A stretch of DNA of 64,000 nt from Phyllobacteriaceae bacterium (lineage in GTDB: Bacteria > Pseudomonadota > Alphaproteobacteria > Rhizobiales > Rhizobiaceae), in contig JANSXT010000022.1 in assembly GCA_024742765.1 (NCBI GenBank), positions 1-64,000 on the forward strand, given 5' to 3'. How positions within the stretch are numbered: the first letter of the stretch is position 1; each line of letters opens with the position of its first letter. Both the position numbers and the translations under genes were made by a program. Below, piece after piece: positions 1-9,516 of this stretch. A model generated the notes under the pieces. That model was not told the origin of the DNA. It worked only from the letters and a program-made list of their open reading frames with translations, and made no database searches.

Positions 1-122
1 CCTTTTGCCTCCGCGCAAGGGGCGCCGTGCACGGGCCGTTACCGCGCACGTAAACGAAGCACCCCGACACACGAATCACCGCACCATAGCTGGCGCCGGA
101 ATCGCCGTGAAGCCTCGCGCAC

Positions 123-153
123 AAAAAAGCCGGCGCCGCATTGCGGCACCGGC
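123..153 (-). terminator. Intrinsic terminator of ahcY
   Basis: On the minus strand, 23 bases after the ahcY stop, an 11-base-pair stem (143-153 with 129-139, one G-U pair) closes a three-base loop and is followed by six T (A-run 123-128 on the plus strand). Bases 1-122 beyond it hold no gene I can support. Confidence 0.9.
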
Positions 154-176
154 CGACCATGCGGCTGCCCGATGGA

Positions 177-1577
177 TCAGTAGCGGTAGTGCTCTGCCTT
201 ATAGGGGCCCTGCGGCGAAACACCGATATAGGCGGCCTGTTCGGCGCTCATCTCAGTCAGGTTGACGCCGAGCTTCTCCAGGTGAAGCCGCGCGACCTTC
301 TCGTCCAGGTGCTTGGGCAGCACATAGACCTCGTTGTCATATTTGTCGCCATGCGCCCACAATTCGATCTGCGCCAGCACCTGGTTGGTGAAGGATGCGC
401 TCATCACGAAGCTGGGGTGGCCTGTCGCGTTGCCCAGGTTCAAGAGCCGGCCCTCGGACAAGAGGATCATCCGCGTGTCGTCCGGGAAGGTGATCATGTC
501 CACCTGCGGCTTGATGTTGGTCCACTTCAGGTTGCGCAGGGCGGCCACCTGAATCTCGTTGTCGAAATGGCCGATATTGCCAACGATCGCCATGTCCTTC
601 ATCGACCGCATATGGTCGATGGTGATGACATCCTTGTTGCCGGTCGTGGTGATGACGATGTCGGCGCTCGGCGCCGCTTCATCCAGCGTGACCACCTCAT
701 AGCCGTCCATGGCCGCCTGCAGCGCGCAGATCGGATCGATCTCGGTGACCTGGACGCGGGCGCCGGCGCCGCGCAGCGAAGCGGCCGAACCCTTGCCCAC
801 ATCGCCATAACCGCAGACCACGGCGACCTTGCCGGCCATCATCGTGTCGGTGGCACGGCGGATGCCGTCGACCAGCGATTCCTTGCAGCCATACTTGTTG
901 TCGAACTTCGACTTGGTGACCGAGTCGTTGACGTTGATGGCCGGGAACGGCAGGTGGCCCTTCTCCATCATCTGGTAGAGCCGGTTGACGCCGGTTGTCG
1001 TCTCCTCGGTGACGCCCTTGATCATGTGACGCTGCTTGACGAACCAGCCCGGTGTCTCGGCGATGCGCTTCTTGATCTGGGCAAAGAGCGCCTCTTCTTC
1101 CTCATTGGACGGATTGGCGATCAGCGCATCCTCGCCTTCTTCCACACGCGCACCCATCAGGATGTAGAGCGTGGCGTCGCCGCCATCATCGAGGATCATG
1201 TTGGCGCCGCCATCGGCGAACTGGAAGATGCGGTCGGTGTAGGACCAGTATTCCTCAAGCGTCTCGCCCTTGACGGCGAAGACCGGCGTACCGGTCGCCG
1301 CGATGGCCGCGGCGGCGTGGTCCTGCGTCGAGAAGATGTTGCATGAGGCCCAGCGCACATCGGCGCCCAGCTCTTTCAGCGTCTCGATCAGGACGGCGGT
1401 CTGGATCGTCATGTGCAGCGAGCCGGCGATGCGGGCGCCGGTCAGCGGCTTGGCGTCGCCATATTCGGCGCGCAGTGCCATCAGGCCGGGCATTTCGGTT
1501 TCGGCGATGTCCAGTTCCTTGCGGCCGAATTCGGCCAGCGAGATGTCGGCAACGACGTAGTCTTGGGGATCGGCCAT
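177..1577 (-). CDS. ahcY: S-adenosylhomocysteinase (adenosylhomocysteinase)
   Basis: This cytosolic NAD-dependent enzyme hydrolyses S-adenosylhomocysteine to homocysteine and adenosine, relieving product inhibition of methyltransferases in the activated methyl cycle. The 466-residue product has the family length for Proteobacteria. It carries the NAD-binding [15 protein letters not shown] motif and ends in the typical KAEHYRY. The ATG at 1575-1577 is chosen because a GGAG lies seven bases before it; an in-frame ATG 18 bases upstream overlaps that ribosome-binding site. It is the last gene after chvI-chvG-hprK-manX-ptsH but is separated from ptsH by 109 bases that hold its own candidate operator and -10, so it is probably also transcribed alone. 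The family call is very safe. Confidence 0.98.
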   Translation of the reverse strand: MADPQDYVVADISLAEFGRKELDIAETEMPGLMALRAEYGDAKPLTGARIAGSLHMTIQTAVLIETLKELGADVRWASCNIFSTQDHAAAAIAATGTPVFAVKGETLEEYWSYTDRIFQFADGGANMILDDGGDATLYILMGARVEEGEDALIANPSNEEEEALFAQIKKRIAETPGWFVKQRHMIKGVTEETTTGVNRLYQMMEKGHLPFPAINVNDSVTKSKFDNKYGCKESLVDGIRRATDTMMAGKVAVVCGYGDVGKGSAASLRGAGARVQVTEIDPICALQAAMDGYEVVTLDEAAPSADIVITTTGNKDVITIDHMRSMKDMAIVGNIGHFDNEIQVAALRNLKWTNIKPQVDMITFPDDTRMILLSEGRLLNLGNATGHPSFVMSASFTNQVLAQIELWAHGDKYDNEVYVLPKHLDEKVARLHLEKLGVNLTEMSAEQAAYIGVSPQGPYKAEHYRY

Positions 1578-1643
1578 CAGGCGCTCCGTTGGCAATTGGA
1601 TTTGGCGCGGCTCCTAACAGACCGGGCCACGCCGTGCAATGAC

Positions 1644-1664
1644 AATATAAAGAAATCCTTATGT
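1644..1664 (-). promoter_or_regulatory. Candidate SahR/ArsR-type operator and -10 before ahcY
   Basis: An imperfect palindrome ATATAAAGAAATCCTTATGT (7 of 10 paired positions) lies 68 bases upstream of the ahcY start. A minus-strand TATATT (1644-1649) overlaps its edge and could be the -10. Palindromes of the AAAG...CTTT type are known for the SAH-responsive ArsR-family regulator SahR that controls methionine-cycle genes in Proteobacteria; assignment to that regulator is inference. Confidence 0.5.
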
Positions 1665-1686
1665 CTGTATATGAGAGAACGGACAG

Positions 1687-1995
1687 CTATTCGCCTTCGC
1701 CGAACCGGTCGGCGATCAGCGCGCCGATCGCATCGAGCGCGGCGTCGGCCTCCGGGCCTTCCGCTCTCACCTCGATTGCGCTACCCGGCCCCGCCGCCAG
1801 CAGCATCAGCCCCATGATCGATGTGCCGCCAACCCGCGTGCCATCCTTGGCGACGGTGATCGAGGCGCCATAGGCTTCGGCGAGCTGAACGAATTTCGAC
1901 GAGGCACGCGCATGCAGGCCGCGCTTGTTGGTGATCGTAAAGACCGCCTGTCTGGCGGCGCCATCACCTGCGTCGGCGTCGGGCTTGTCGGTCAT
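1687..1995 (-). CDS. ptsH: HPr-family phosphocarrier protein
   Basis: This small cytosolic phosphocarrier accepts phosphate from enzyme I on a histidine and, in this clade, can be phosphorylated on serine by HPr kinase. The active-site His is in GLHARAS (His28) and the regulatory Ser in TSIMGLM (Ser59). At 102 residues it is slightly longer than classical HPr because of an acidic N-terminal extension. Its start codon overlaps the stop of the EIIA gene (ATGA, 1992-1995), which implies translational coupling. No sugar-specific EIIB/EIIC lies nearby, so, as in other alphaproteobacteria, the system is expected to be regulatory rather than for sugar uptake. Confidence 0.96.
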   Translation of the reverse strand: MTDKPDADAGDGAARQAVFTITNKRGLHARASSKFVQLAEAYGASITVAKDGTRVGGTSIMGLMLLAAGPGSAIEVRAEGPEADAALDAIGALIADRFGEGE

Positions 1996-2393
1996 TTGCC
2001 GGCCAGCACCTGGCTGGCGACATTGATGTATTTGCGGCCGGCCTGGCTGGCCTGTTCCAGCGTGTCGGCCATGTTGGCCGTCTCGCGTGCCTTGGCGAGC
2101 TTGATCAGCATCGGCAGGTTCGCGCCGGCAATGACCTCGGTCCTTTCGGGCGCCATAACCGAGATGGCCAGGTTGGATGGCGTGCCGCCGAACATGTCGG
2201 TGACGACGATGACGCCCTGACCGGTGTCGACGCGGTCAATGGCGGCCACGATGTCCTCGCGGCGCCGTTCCATATTGTCGTCCGCCTCGATGCACACCGT
2301 CTCGAACGCGTCCTGCGGCCCGACGACATGTTCGACGGCACGCAGGAACGCGTCGGCAAGAGCGCCATGCGTAACCAGCACGACACCGATCAT
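1992..2393 (-). CDS. manX: PTS mannose-family EIIA-type protein
   Basis: The product is a 133-residue EIIA domain of the mannose PTS family that takes phosphate from HPr. The phosphorylatable His9 is in the VTHG motif at the N-terminus, and the DMFGGTPSN segment is typical of the fold. It stands alone without EIIB, C or D partners, the usual state in Rhizobiales, where it acts as a phosphorylation-dependent regulator whose partners are only partly known. It overlaps ptsH by four bases downstream and is 140 bases downstream of hprK. That gap holds a 7-base-pair GC hairpin (2496-2513) without a T-run. Confidence 0.94.
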   Translation of the reverse strand: MIGVVLVTHGALADAFLRAVEHVVGPQDAFETVCIEADDNMERRREDIVAAIDRVDTGQGVIVVTDMFGGTPSNLAISVMAPERTEVIAGANLPMLIKLAKARETANMADTLEQASQAGRKYINVASQVLAGK

Positions 2394-2533
2394 CTGTCAC
2401 CAACTCCCGTCCGGTGTCCGCTTATTGTGCCCACCTCCGCAAGGCTGACATCTTGATCAGCAAACACCGTCCATTTCAAGGCGTTGGCCCGGCCGCGCCC
2501 GCATCGGCGGGCGTAAACCGTGGACCTGTGGGG

Positions 2534-2998
2534 TCAAAGCCACACCGGCAGGCCAAGCGCCGCGAAAATGGCGGTCGGCGCCGACGCGGCCGGCCCTTCC
2601 GGCAGGCGCAAACATGCAAGCCTGTGCCCTTCCACGGTTTCATGGTGGTCCTGTGCGAAACGCAGCGCGTCATGCGGGGCGACAAGACGGACGAGCAGCG
2701 ACAGGCGAGCCGCATCCACGGCGAAGTTCGCCGCGTCGGCGATGCCCCAGCCGCGCACCTCGATCTTGCTGGCGAGTGGCGCCGGACAGCGGGCGAGCAC
2801 TCCGTTCCCGTCGCCATCAAGGATGACGCGGTCATCGGCGACGAGGCCGGCTTCGAAACCACCGGTTTTGGCGCGCCGGATCAAAGTTAATGCCAGCGCC
2901 GTCTTGCCGGCACCGGACGCGCCTGTGATCAGCACGCCCTTGCCGTCGATCGAGACGCAGGTGCCGTGCGGTGGGGTCTCGGCGTCGTCCGGGCTCAT
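2534..2998 (-). CDS. hprK: HPr kinase/phosphorylase, short alphaproteobacterial form
   Basis: The enzyme phosphorylates HPr on its regulatory serine and may reverse the reaction. The 154-residue product contains only the C-terminal kinase domain: Walker A GASGAGKT at residues 26-33 and the HprK signature IEVRGWGI near residue 80. It lacks the N-terminal half present in Firmicutes enzymes of about 310 residues, a truncation known to be normal in alphaproteobacteria. The start ATG overlaps the chvG stop (ATGA, 2995-2998), so hprK is translationally coupled to the sensor kinase. Both the overlap and the motif position support this start over longer frames. Confidence 0.94.
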   Translation of the reverse strand: MSPDDAETPPHGTCVSIDGKGVLITGASGAGKTALALTLIRRAKTGGFEAGLVADDRVILDGDGNGVLARCPAPLASKIEVRGWGIADAANFAVDAARLSLLVRLVAPHDALRFAQDHHETVEGHRLACLRLPEGPAASAPTAIFAALGLPVWL

Positions 2999-4773
2999 TC
3001 GCGCGGCAGGCGGACGATGAAGCGCGCGCCGGCAACGGCGTCGGGATCGTTCGGGCTGGCGATGTTCTCGGCGGTCAGCATGCCGCCATGGGCCTCGACG
3101 ATCTGCCGCGAGATCGACAGGCCGAGGCCGGAGTTCTGGCCGAAATCCTCGATGCCGGGACGGTCGGTGTAAAACCGCTTGAAGATCGTTTCGACATTTT
3201 CGGCGCGGATGCCCGGCCCATTGTCCTCGACGCGGATCTCGACCCACTTGGAACTGCCCGACAGGCGGATGTCGATCCGGCCGGTCTCTGGGTCGATGAA
3301 GGAGCGTGCATTTTCCACCAGATTGGTGATCACCTGGCCGAGGCGCGATTCGTGGCCGGCGACCACGAGCGCCCGGCCACCCGGTTGCCGGTCGACCGTC
3401 AGTTTCGGCGCGATCCGGTCCATATGGCCGTCCGACCAGATGCCGATCATACTGTCCAGAAGTCGCGCGACATCGACCTTGCCGGCATCCTCGCGCGCCA
3501 GTTCCGCGTCCAGCCGCGAGGCATCGGAGATGTCGGTGATAAGCCGGTCCAGCCTTTGGACGTCATGTTCGATCACATTGAGCAGCCGTGCGCGGGCATC
3601 GTTCGTGCGCGCGCGGGGCAGGGTTTCGACCGCGCTTCGCAGCGATGTCAGCGGGTTCTTCAACTCGTGGCTGACATCGGCGGCAAAGCTCTCGATTGCG
3701 TCGATCCGCGCGTAAAGCGCGTTGGTCATGTCGCGCAGTGCCACAGACAGATTGCCGATCTCGTCGTGACGGTCGGAGAAATCGGGAATTTCCTCGCGGT
3801 TTCGGATCGACCGGCGCACCCGCACCGCGGCCGCGGACAGGCGTCGCAACGGGTTGGCGATCGTGCCGGCCAGCATGAAGGACAGGATGATGTTGACGAG
3901 AACCGCAACGGCGAACACGCGGAACATGGCAAAGCGCTCGGCCTCGACGATCTTGTCGATATCGCCGCCCTGCGTCGACAATTGCAGCACGCCCAGCACG
4001 GCGCGGAACCGTTGCACGGGCACGGCGACCGAGACGATCATCTCGCCTTGTTCCGACATGCGCACGATCTGCCGCCGGTCGCCGGCCAGCGCCTGCATCA
4101 CTTCGGGATAGGCCGTTCCGGTCCCGCCAGGCTGCTCGCGATAGAGCGGCAGGTCGTTGCGGCGGAAGAACCGCGCAATGCGATTGCGCATCTCTTCGGC
4201 CATGGTCGTCTCCGGCGCGTCCAGCGGGTCCAGATCGTAGCGCAGGATCTGGCCGCGCGAATAAAGGTGGCGGCTGTCGAGGATCAGATTGCCGTCTTGG
4301 TCGTAGATGCGTGCCCGCGTCCGCGTCGGCGAAATCAACTGCCGCAGGACGGGCGCGACGCGCTCGGGATTGATCGGAAAATCGAGACTGTCGAACCCGT
4401 CGACGCTCGGCACGATGCTTTCGCCCGCCTGCAGTTCCAGCAGCTTTTCCGGATCGATGAGGATCGCGTCGGTTTCCACGCTTGCGGAAGCGGCGATCGC
4501 GCCGGCGATGATCTCGCCCTGTGTCATCAGGCTTTCGACGCGCGCATCGATCAGCCCGTCGCGGAACTGGTTCAGATAGAGGATGCCGGACATCAAAAGG
4601 CCGAGCGCGGCGAGGTTGAGGATCAGGATGCGCCGCGTGATCGACGAGAACAGGTGCCGGCCGAACAGCCGGCGCAGGCCGGTCAGCCCCTGCACCGATC
4701 CGGCGCGCGCCGCCGCCCGCCGCCCGTCGCGGCGCGACTTCGTCGCCGGCATGTGGTCGGTTTCGACCGCCAT
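2995..4773 (-). CDS. chvG: Sensor histidine kinase ChvG (BvrS/ExoS type)
   Basis: This inner-membrane sensor of envelope or acid stress phosphorylates ChvI. The 592-residue protein has an N-terminal membrane segment (about residues 45-70), a periplasmic sensor region, a second membrane segment (about 275-300), HAMP, a HisKA box with phosphoacceptor His369 in DVSHELKNPL, and a HATPase domain with NLVENA, EDNGPGI and GLGLSI boxes. The ATG at 4771-4773 is chosen because GAGGA precedes it; a GTG 33 bases upstream is the alternative. It follows chvI by about 50 bases and overlaps hprK, a conserved Rhizobiales arrangement that joins envelope sensing to the PTS. Confidence 0.96.
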   Translation of the reverse strand: MAVETDHMPATKSRRDGRRAAARAGSVQGLTGLRRLFGRHLFSSITRRILILNLAALGLLMSGILYLNQFRDGLIDARVESLMTQGEIIAGAIAASASVETDAILIDPEKLLELQAGESIVPSVDGFDSLDFPINPERVAPVLRQLISPTRTRARIYDQDGNLILDSRHLYSRGQILRYDLDPLDAPETTMAEEMRNRIARFFRRNDLPLYREQPGGTGTAYPEVMQALAGDRRQIVRMSEQGEMIVSVAVPVQRFRAVLGVLQLSTQGGDIDKIVEAERFAMFRVFAVAVLVNIILSFMLAGTIANPLRRLSAAAVRVRRSIRNREEIPDFSDRHDEIGNLSVALRDMTNALYARIDAIESFAADVSHELKNPLTSLRSAVETLPRARTNDARARLLNVIEHDVQRLDRLITDISDASRLDAELAREDAGKVDVARLLDSMIGIWSDGHMDRIAPKLTVDRQPGGRALVVAGHESRLGQVITNLVENARSFIDPETGRIDIRLSGSSKWVEIRVEDNGPGIRAENVETIFKRFYTDRPGIEDFGQNSGLGLSISRQIVEAHGGMLTAENIASPNDPDAVAGARFIVRLPRE

Positions 4774-4824
4774 CCAATGATCCTCGTGCGGCGCCTCCCG
4801 TGGCACCGCTTGTGATGCGTCCGG

Positions 4825-5532
4825 TTACGCCGCCTCGCGGAACCGGTAGCCGACGCCGTAGAGCGTTTCGATCATGTCGAATTCCTGGTCGGCGCCCTTG
4901 AACTTCTTGCGCAGCCTTTTGATGTGGCTGTCGATCGTCCTGTCGTCCACATAGACCTGATCGTCATAGGCCGCATCCATCAGCGCGTCGCGGCTCTTGA
5001 CGACGCCGGGACGCTGGGCGAGCGAGAACAGGATGAGGAACTCGGTGACCGTCAGCGTGACCGGCTTTTCCTTCCACATGCAGGTATGGCGTTCCTGGTC
5101 GAGCACCAGATGACCGCGCACCAGCGTGCTGTTGGCGCCCGCCGCGCCCGGTTTGACAGCGATCTCGCGCGCCGCCGTCCGGCGCAGGATCGCCCGCACC
5201 CGTTCGATCAGGAGCCGCTGCGAAAACGGCTTGGTGATGAAATCGTCGGCGCCCATCTTCAGGCCGAACAATTCGTCGATCTCGTCATCCTTCGACGTCA
5301 GGAAGATCACCGGCAGGTCCGATTTCTGCCGCAGCCGGCGCAGCAGTTCCATGCCGTCCATGCGCGGCATCTTGATGTCGAAGATGGCCAGGTTCGGCGG
5401 TTTGCCCAAAAGCCCGTCGAGCGCCGAAGCGCCATCGGTATAGGTTTCCACGCGGAACCCCTCGGCCTCCAGCGCGATCGACACCGACGTCAGAATGTTG
5501 CGGTCGTCATCGACAAGCGCAATCGTCTGCAT
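4825..5532 (-). CDS. chvI: Response regulator ChvI (BvrR type)
   Basis: This OmpR/PhoB-type transcription factor is partner of ChvG and controls envelope, exopolysaccharide and central-carbon genes in relatives such as Sinorhizobium, Agrobacterium and Brucella. The 235-residue product has a receiver domain with phosphoacceptor Asp52 and a C-terminal winged helix. The start [10 protein letters not shown] matches the family N-terminus and has GGGGAG nine bases upstream. An in-frame ATG seven codons earlier is possible but has no better ribosome site. It is the first gene of the minus-strand operon and is divergent from pckA, a known target of the Brucella orthologue. Confidence 0.97.
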   Translation of the reverse strand: MQTIALVDDDRNILTSVSIALEAEGFRVETYTDGASALDGLLGKPPNLAIFDIKMPRMDGMELLRRLRQKSDLPVIFLTSKDDEIDELFGLKMGADDFITKPFSQRLLIERVRAILRRTAAREIAVKPGAAGANSTLVRGHLVLDQERHTCMWKEKPVTLTVTEFLILFSLAQRPGVVKSRDALMDAAYDDQVYVDDRTIDSHIKRLRKKFKGADQEFDMIETLYGVGYRFREAA

Positions 5533-5891
5533 GTTGAAATTCTCCCCGGACATGACCCACGACCCTTCCGTTTTGCACGCATGTGGTGACGGAAGGCTTT
5601 CCCCGCAAACAGGGGACAAAATGTGGCACGAATCGTCGAGCCTGTCATGGTTGGCCGCGCGGCTGCGGGTTCGGGGCTGCGCGCGACGGTCGCGTTTCTT
5701 AGCCGGCACAGTTAACAACCGGTAAAGAATGCGCGAAATTCAAACGGTTGAAACGATTTTCAAACTTTTAAAACGATTAATGGTTTGAGATTGTTTGGCA
5801 ATTCTGTTTCACGCTGCGCACCCTCTTGCAATCAGGCAAGTGGCGCCGCCTCGAGGCGGTTCTCATTTCGAACTGAAAACCGGTGACAGTC
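5533..5891. promoter_or_regulatory. Divergent chvI/pckA control region with phased AAAC/GTTT motifs
   Basis: These 359 bases between divergent chvI and pckA hold no gene. The pckA-side half is strikingly AT-rich for this genome. AAAC occurs at 5742, 5751, 5762 and 5771, about one helical turn apart. GTTT, its complement, follows at 5783, 5793 and 5806. A perfect inverted repeat TTGAAA-CGAT-TTTCAA spans 5748-5763, and AAACGATT occurs twice exactly 20 bases apart. This looks like a multi-site operator, plausibly for ChvI, but I cannot assign the protein from sequence alone. Confidence 0.55.
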
Positions 5892-7502
5892 ATGAAAGCA
5901 CACGGCGTATTCAATACGGCCCAGGGATTGGAAAGAAACGGCATCGCAGGCGCGTCCGCCGTCTATTACAACCTGTCCGAGCCGCAATTGTATGAATACG
6001 CCCTGTCGCGCGGCGAGGCCGAAATGGCCGCGGGCGGCGCGCTCGTCGCACGCACCGGCGAACACACCGGCCGCTCGGCCAAGGACAAGTTCGTCGTCCG
6101 CGACGGCAATGTCGAAGACCATATCTGGTGGGACAACAACAAGCCGATGGCGCCGGACGCGTTCGAGCGGCTTTACACCGACATGCTGGCCACGACCAAC
6201 GGCATGGACCTGTTCGTCCAGGACCTGACAGGCGGCGCCGATGCCGATCACGCCATCAATGTCCGCGTGGTCGCCGAAAAGGCGTGGCACTCGCTGTTCA
6301 TCCGCAACCTCCTGATCCGGCCGGAACGCGCCGCGCTCAAGGATTTCGTGCCGCAGATGACGATCATCGACCTGCCTTCGTTCAAGGCCGATCCCAAAAA
6401 GCATGGCTGCCGCACCGAAACGGTGATCGCCGTCGACCTGACGCGGATGATCGTGCTGATCGGCGGTACTTCCTATGCCGGCGAGATGAAGAAGTCGGTC
6501 TTCACCGCGCTCAACTACCTTCTGCCGGGTCAGGGCGTCATGCCGATGCATTGCTCGGCCAATGTTGGCCCGGACGGCGATGCCGCCGTCTTCTTCGGCC
6601 TGTCGGGCACCGGCAAGACGACCTTGTCCGCCGATCCCGAACGCACGCTGATCGGCGATGACGAGCATGGCTGGGGTCCGGACGGCATCTTCAATTTCGA
6701 AGGCGGCTGCTACGCCAAGACGATCCGTCTGAGCGAAGAGGCGGAACCCGAAATCTACGCCACGACACAGCGCTTCGGCACGGTTCTGGAAAACGTCATC
6801 CTCGATGGCGAGCGCAAGCCCGATTTCGACAATGGCTCGCTGACCGAGAACACGCGCTGCGCCTACCCGCTGCATTTCATTCCCAACGCCAGCGACACCG
6901 GCAAGGCCGGCCATCCGGCCAACATCATCATGCTGACCGCCGATGCCTTCGGCGTCATGCCGCCCATCGCCAAGCTGACCTCGGCGCAGGCCATGTATCA
7001 CTTCCTGTCGGGCTACACCGCCAAAGTGGCGGGCACCGAAAAGGGCGTGACCGAGCCCGAAGCGACCTTCTCGACCTGCTTCGGTGCACCCTTCATGCCG
7101 CGCCACCCGTCCGAATATGGCAATCTGCTGCGCGAGCTGATCGCCGAACACGGCGTCAATTGCTGGCTGGTCAACACCGGCTGGACCGGCGGCGCCTATG
7201 GCGTCGGCCAGCGCATGCCGATCAAGGCGACCCGTGCCCTACTGCGTGCCGCGCTCGACGGTTCGCTCAACGCGGCCGAATTCCGCACCGATCCCAATTT
7301 CGGCTTTGCGGTTCCCGTTGCGGTCGATGGCGTCGACACGTCGATCCTCGATCCGCGGTCGACCTGGGCGGACAAGGCGGCCTATGACGCACAGGCCACG
7401 CGCCTGTCCTCCATGTTCCGCGACAATTTCGACAAGTTCGAAGGCCATGTCGATCTCGACGTGATGGACGCCGCGCCGGTTTTTCTTGAGGCCGCCGAAT
7501 AA
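5892..7502 (+). CDS. pckA: Phosphoenolpyruvate carboxykinase (ATP)
   Basis: This cytosolic enzyme converts oxaloacetate and ATP to phosphoenolpyruvate, the entry step of gluconeogenesis from TCA intermediates. The 536-residue product has the oxaloacetate-binding [14 protein letters not shown] segment, the P-loop GLSGTGKT beginning at Gly236, the metal-binding GDDEHGW and the LVNTGWTGG segment, so it is the ATP-dependent type. ATG at 5892 is preferred; a GTG three codons upstream is an alternative, and the ribosome site is weak in either case. Divergence from chvI and the repeat-rich upstream region suggest control by ChvGI. A strong terminator follows. Confidence 0.97.
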   Translation: MKAHGVFNTAQGLERNGIAGASAVYYNLSEPQLYEYALSRGEAEMAAGGALVARTGEHTGRSAKDKFVVRDGNVEDHIWWDNNKPMAPDAFERLYTDMLATTNGMDLFVQDLTGGADADHAINVRVVAEKAWHSLFIRNLLIRPERAALKDFVPQMTIIDLPSFKADPKKHGCRTETVIAVDLTRMIVLIGGTSYAGEMKKSVFTALNYLLPGQGVMPMHCSANVGPDGDAAVFFGLSGTGKTTLSADPERTLIGDDEHGWGPDGIFNFEGGCYAKTIRLSEEAEPEIYATTQRFGTVLENVILDGERKPDFDNGSLTENTRCAYPLHFIPNASDTGKAGHPANIIMLTADAFGVMPPIAKLTSAQAMYHFLSGYTAKVAGTEKGVTEPEATFSTCFGAPFMPRHPSEYGNLLRELIAEHGVNCWLVNTGWTGGAYGVGQRMPIKATRALLRAALDGSLNAAEFRTDPNFGFAVPVAVDGVDTSILDPRSTWADKAAYDAQATRLSSMFRDNFDKFEGHVDLDVMDAAPVFLEAAE

Positions 7503-7535
7503 GCGGCCGGATTGGACGAAGGCTCATACCCTTGG

Positions 7536-7561
7536 GGGTGGCCGCGCGGCCGCCCCTTTTC
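7536..7561 (+). terminator. Intrinsic terminator of pckA
   Basis: A nine-base-pair stem (7536-7544 with 7549-7557, one G-U pair) closes a GCGC loop and runs into TTTT, about 34 bases after the pckA stop. Confidence 0.85.
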
Positions 7562-7602
7562 ATTTTCGCGCCTGAATGTGCATGGTGCGCGCGGAGGCCG
7601 CC

Positions 7603-8281
7603 ATGAACCGATCCGCGCAATCGCCGCATATCCCGCTCGATTTCATCGATCGATCCGCCGACGAGATGGCCGAACGGGCAGGGGCCTTCGCCGACCTGAT
7701 GGTTCGCAGGCGCACGGTGCGCGACTTCTCCTCGGAACCCGTGCCCCGATCGGTGATCGAGGATTGCTTGCGCACCGCGGCGAGCGCGCCGTCGGGCGCC
7801 AACCAGCAGCCATGGCATTTCGTCGCCATCGGCGATCCGGCGACCAAGGCCCGCATCCGCCAGGCCGCCGAGGCCGAGGAGCGCGCCTTTTATGACGGCC
7901 GCGCCGGCGACCAATGGCTGTCGGCGCTGGCGCCGCTCGGCACCGACGCGCACAAGCCGTTTCTCGAAACCACGCCCTGGTTGATCGTCATCTTCGCCGA
8001 GCGCCACGGCATTGATGCGGACGGTGAACGCGTCAAACACTATTATGTGCCCGAATCGGTCGGCATCGCCACCGGGCTCCTGATCGCCGCGCTTCACAAT
8101 GCCGGCCTCGCAACCCTGACCCATACGCCTTCGCCGATGGGGTTCCTGACGGAGATTTGCGGCCGTCCGGCGCATGAAAAACCCGTCATCCTGCTCGTCG
8201 CCGGCCGTCCCGCCGACGGCGCAGTCGTGCCGGCGATCACCCGCAAGCCGCTCGAGAACGTTACGACATGGATCGGCGGCG

Positions 8282-8292
<11 letters not shown>
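7603..8292 (+). CDS. Nitroreductase-family flavoprotein
   Basis: The predicted FMN-dependent oxidoreductase has 229 residues. The N-terminal RRTVRDFS motif and [12 protein letters not shown] segment bind FMN in the nitroreductase fold and most resemble the branch that includes iodotyrosine deiodinase-like proteins. A Gly-Leu-rich helix (residues about 155-175) and the LLVAGRPA strand complete the fold. The physiological substrate cannot be read from sequence. ATG at 7603 has GGAGG six bases upstream; a longer in-frame start lacks this. The next gene, arfB, starts inside its last codons, so the two are co-transcribed. Confidence 0.87.
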
Positions 8293-8719
<427 letters not shown>

Positions 8720-8747
8720 GCGGCCGGCAGGGTACGAACGGCGCCGG

Positions 8748-8777
8748 CGCAAATGACTTGGACGCAAATGACTTGGA
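8748..8777 (+). repeat. Perfect 15-bp tandem repeat upstream of kbp
   Basis: The 15-mer CGCAAATGACTTGGA occurs twice head to tail with no mismatch, 63 bases before the kbp start and 28 bases after the arfB stop. It may be a duplicated regulator site or a simple slippage duplication; each unit contains a TTGGA that could serve as part of a -35. Confidence 0.75.
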
Positions 8778-8839
8778 ATTGTCATGCGGTCGGTGCACAA
8801 CGCTCCGCGCAAACACCTCTATATAGGGAGACGGGGAAT

Positions 8840-9349
8840 ATGGGATTTTTCGATTTTGTGAAGAACGCGGGCAAGCGGCTCGGTTTCGGCGATGATGACG
8901 AGGCAAATGCCGAGGAGCTCAAGCGCGAACTGGATTCGCACGGTCTGGGCACCGATGCGGTGCAGGTCGAGGTCAAGGGCGACACGGCGGTCATTCGCGG
9001 CGCCGTCGAGGATCAGTCGGTCTTCGAAAAGGCCGTGGTCGCTGTCGGCAACACGCTGGGCATTTCCAAGGTGGAGGCGTCCGAACTCAAGGTGGTGCCG
9101 CCCGAAAGCGGCCTGAAACTGGACGCCGGCGCCGACATGAATGCGATCATCGCCGCCGCGACGCCGGCCAATGAGCCGAAGTTCCACACCGTGGAAAAAG
9201 GCGACACGCTGTGGGCGATCTCCGAGAAGGCCTATGGCAACGGCTCCAAATATGAGCTGATCTTCGAAGCCAACAAGCCGATGCTGAGCCACCCGGACAA
9301 AATCTATCCCGGCCAGGTGCTGCGCATTCCCGACATCGCCGAGGGCTGA
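8840..9349 (+). CDS. kbp: BON-LysM protein, Kbp (YgaU) homologue
   Basis: The 169-residue protein is close in order and wording to E. coli Kbp, a potassium-binding stress protein. It starts MGFFDFVKNAGKRLGFG, followed by a BON domain (about 20-85), an Ala/Pro linker, and a LysM domain (about 118-167) with HTVEKGDTLWAISEKAYG and ending YPGQVLRIP. No signal peptide is seen, which matches Kbp being cytosolic despite its LysM. ATG at 8840 is supported by GGGAGACGGGG just upstream. It is a single-gene unit with its own terminator. The potassium-binding role is by homology. Confidence 0.9.
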   Translation: MGFFDFVKNAGKRLGFGDDDEANAEELKRELDSHGLGTDAVQVEVKGDTAVIRGAVEDQSVFEKAVVAVGNTLGISKVEASELKVVPPESGLKLDAGADMNAIIAAATPANEPKFHTVEKGDTLWAISEKAYGNGSKYELIFEANKPMLSHPDKIYPGQVLRIPDIAEG

Positions 9350-9366
9350 GACCGGCCTGCGGCACG

Positions 9367-9396
9367 AAGGGCGGCCATCATGCGCCGCCCTTCCTA
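9367..9396 (+). terminator. Hairpin terminator after kbp
   Basis: A perfect nine-base-pair stem (9367-9375 with 9384-9392) with an eight-base loop begins 18 bases after the kbp stop. The following TTCCTATT is only a modest T-tract. Confidence 0.7.
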
Positions 9397-9516
9397 TTGG
9401 CGCACCATGCGTCCAATGACCCCCTTTTCGGCAACGCCATAAGCGAATAGAGAACCCGCCAGATGCGGTGCCCGCATGGGCACGGCGCCTTGGTTCAGCG
9501 CGGAGTGAAAGCGACG

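Noticed and set aside
141-1346. Long open frame opposite ahcY
   Set aside because: It is the GC-rich antisense shadow of a very well conserved gene; its product has no recognisable motif and no ribosome site.
2394-2533. Terminator between hprK and manX
   Set aside because: The 2496-2513 hairpin has no T-run and the genes form a conserved operon, so I do not call it a terminator.
2971-4815. 600-residue open frame opposite chvG
   Set aside because: ChvG on the other strand has all kinase boxes; the antisense frame is open only because of third-position GC bias.
5832-7151. Open frame opposite pckA
   Set aside because: Shadow of pckA; the product is repetitive in Arg, Gly and His with no domain.
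8763-8810. Possible general-stress (EcfG-type) promoter before kbp
   Set aside because: The -35 GGAAC and -10 CGTT pair expected for EcfG is not present; only GGAAT is seen.
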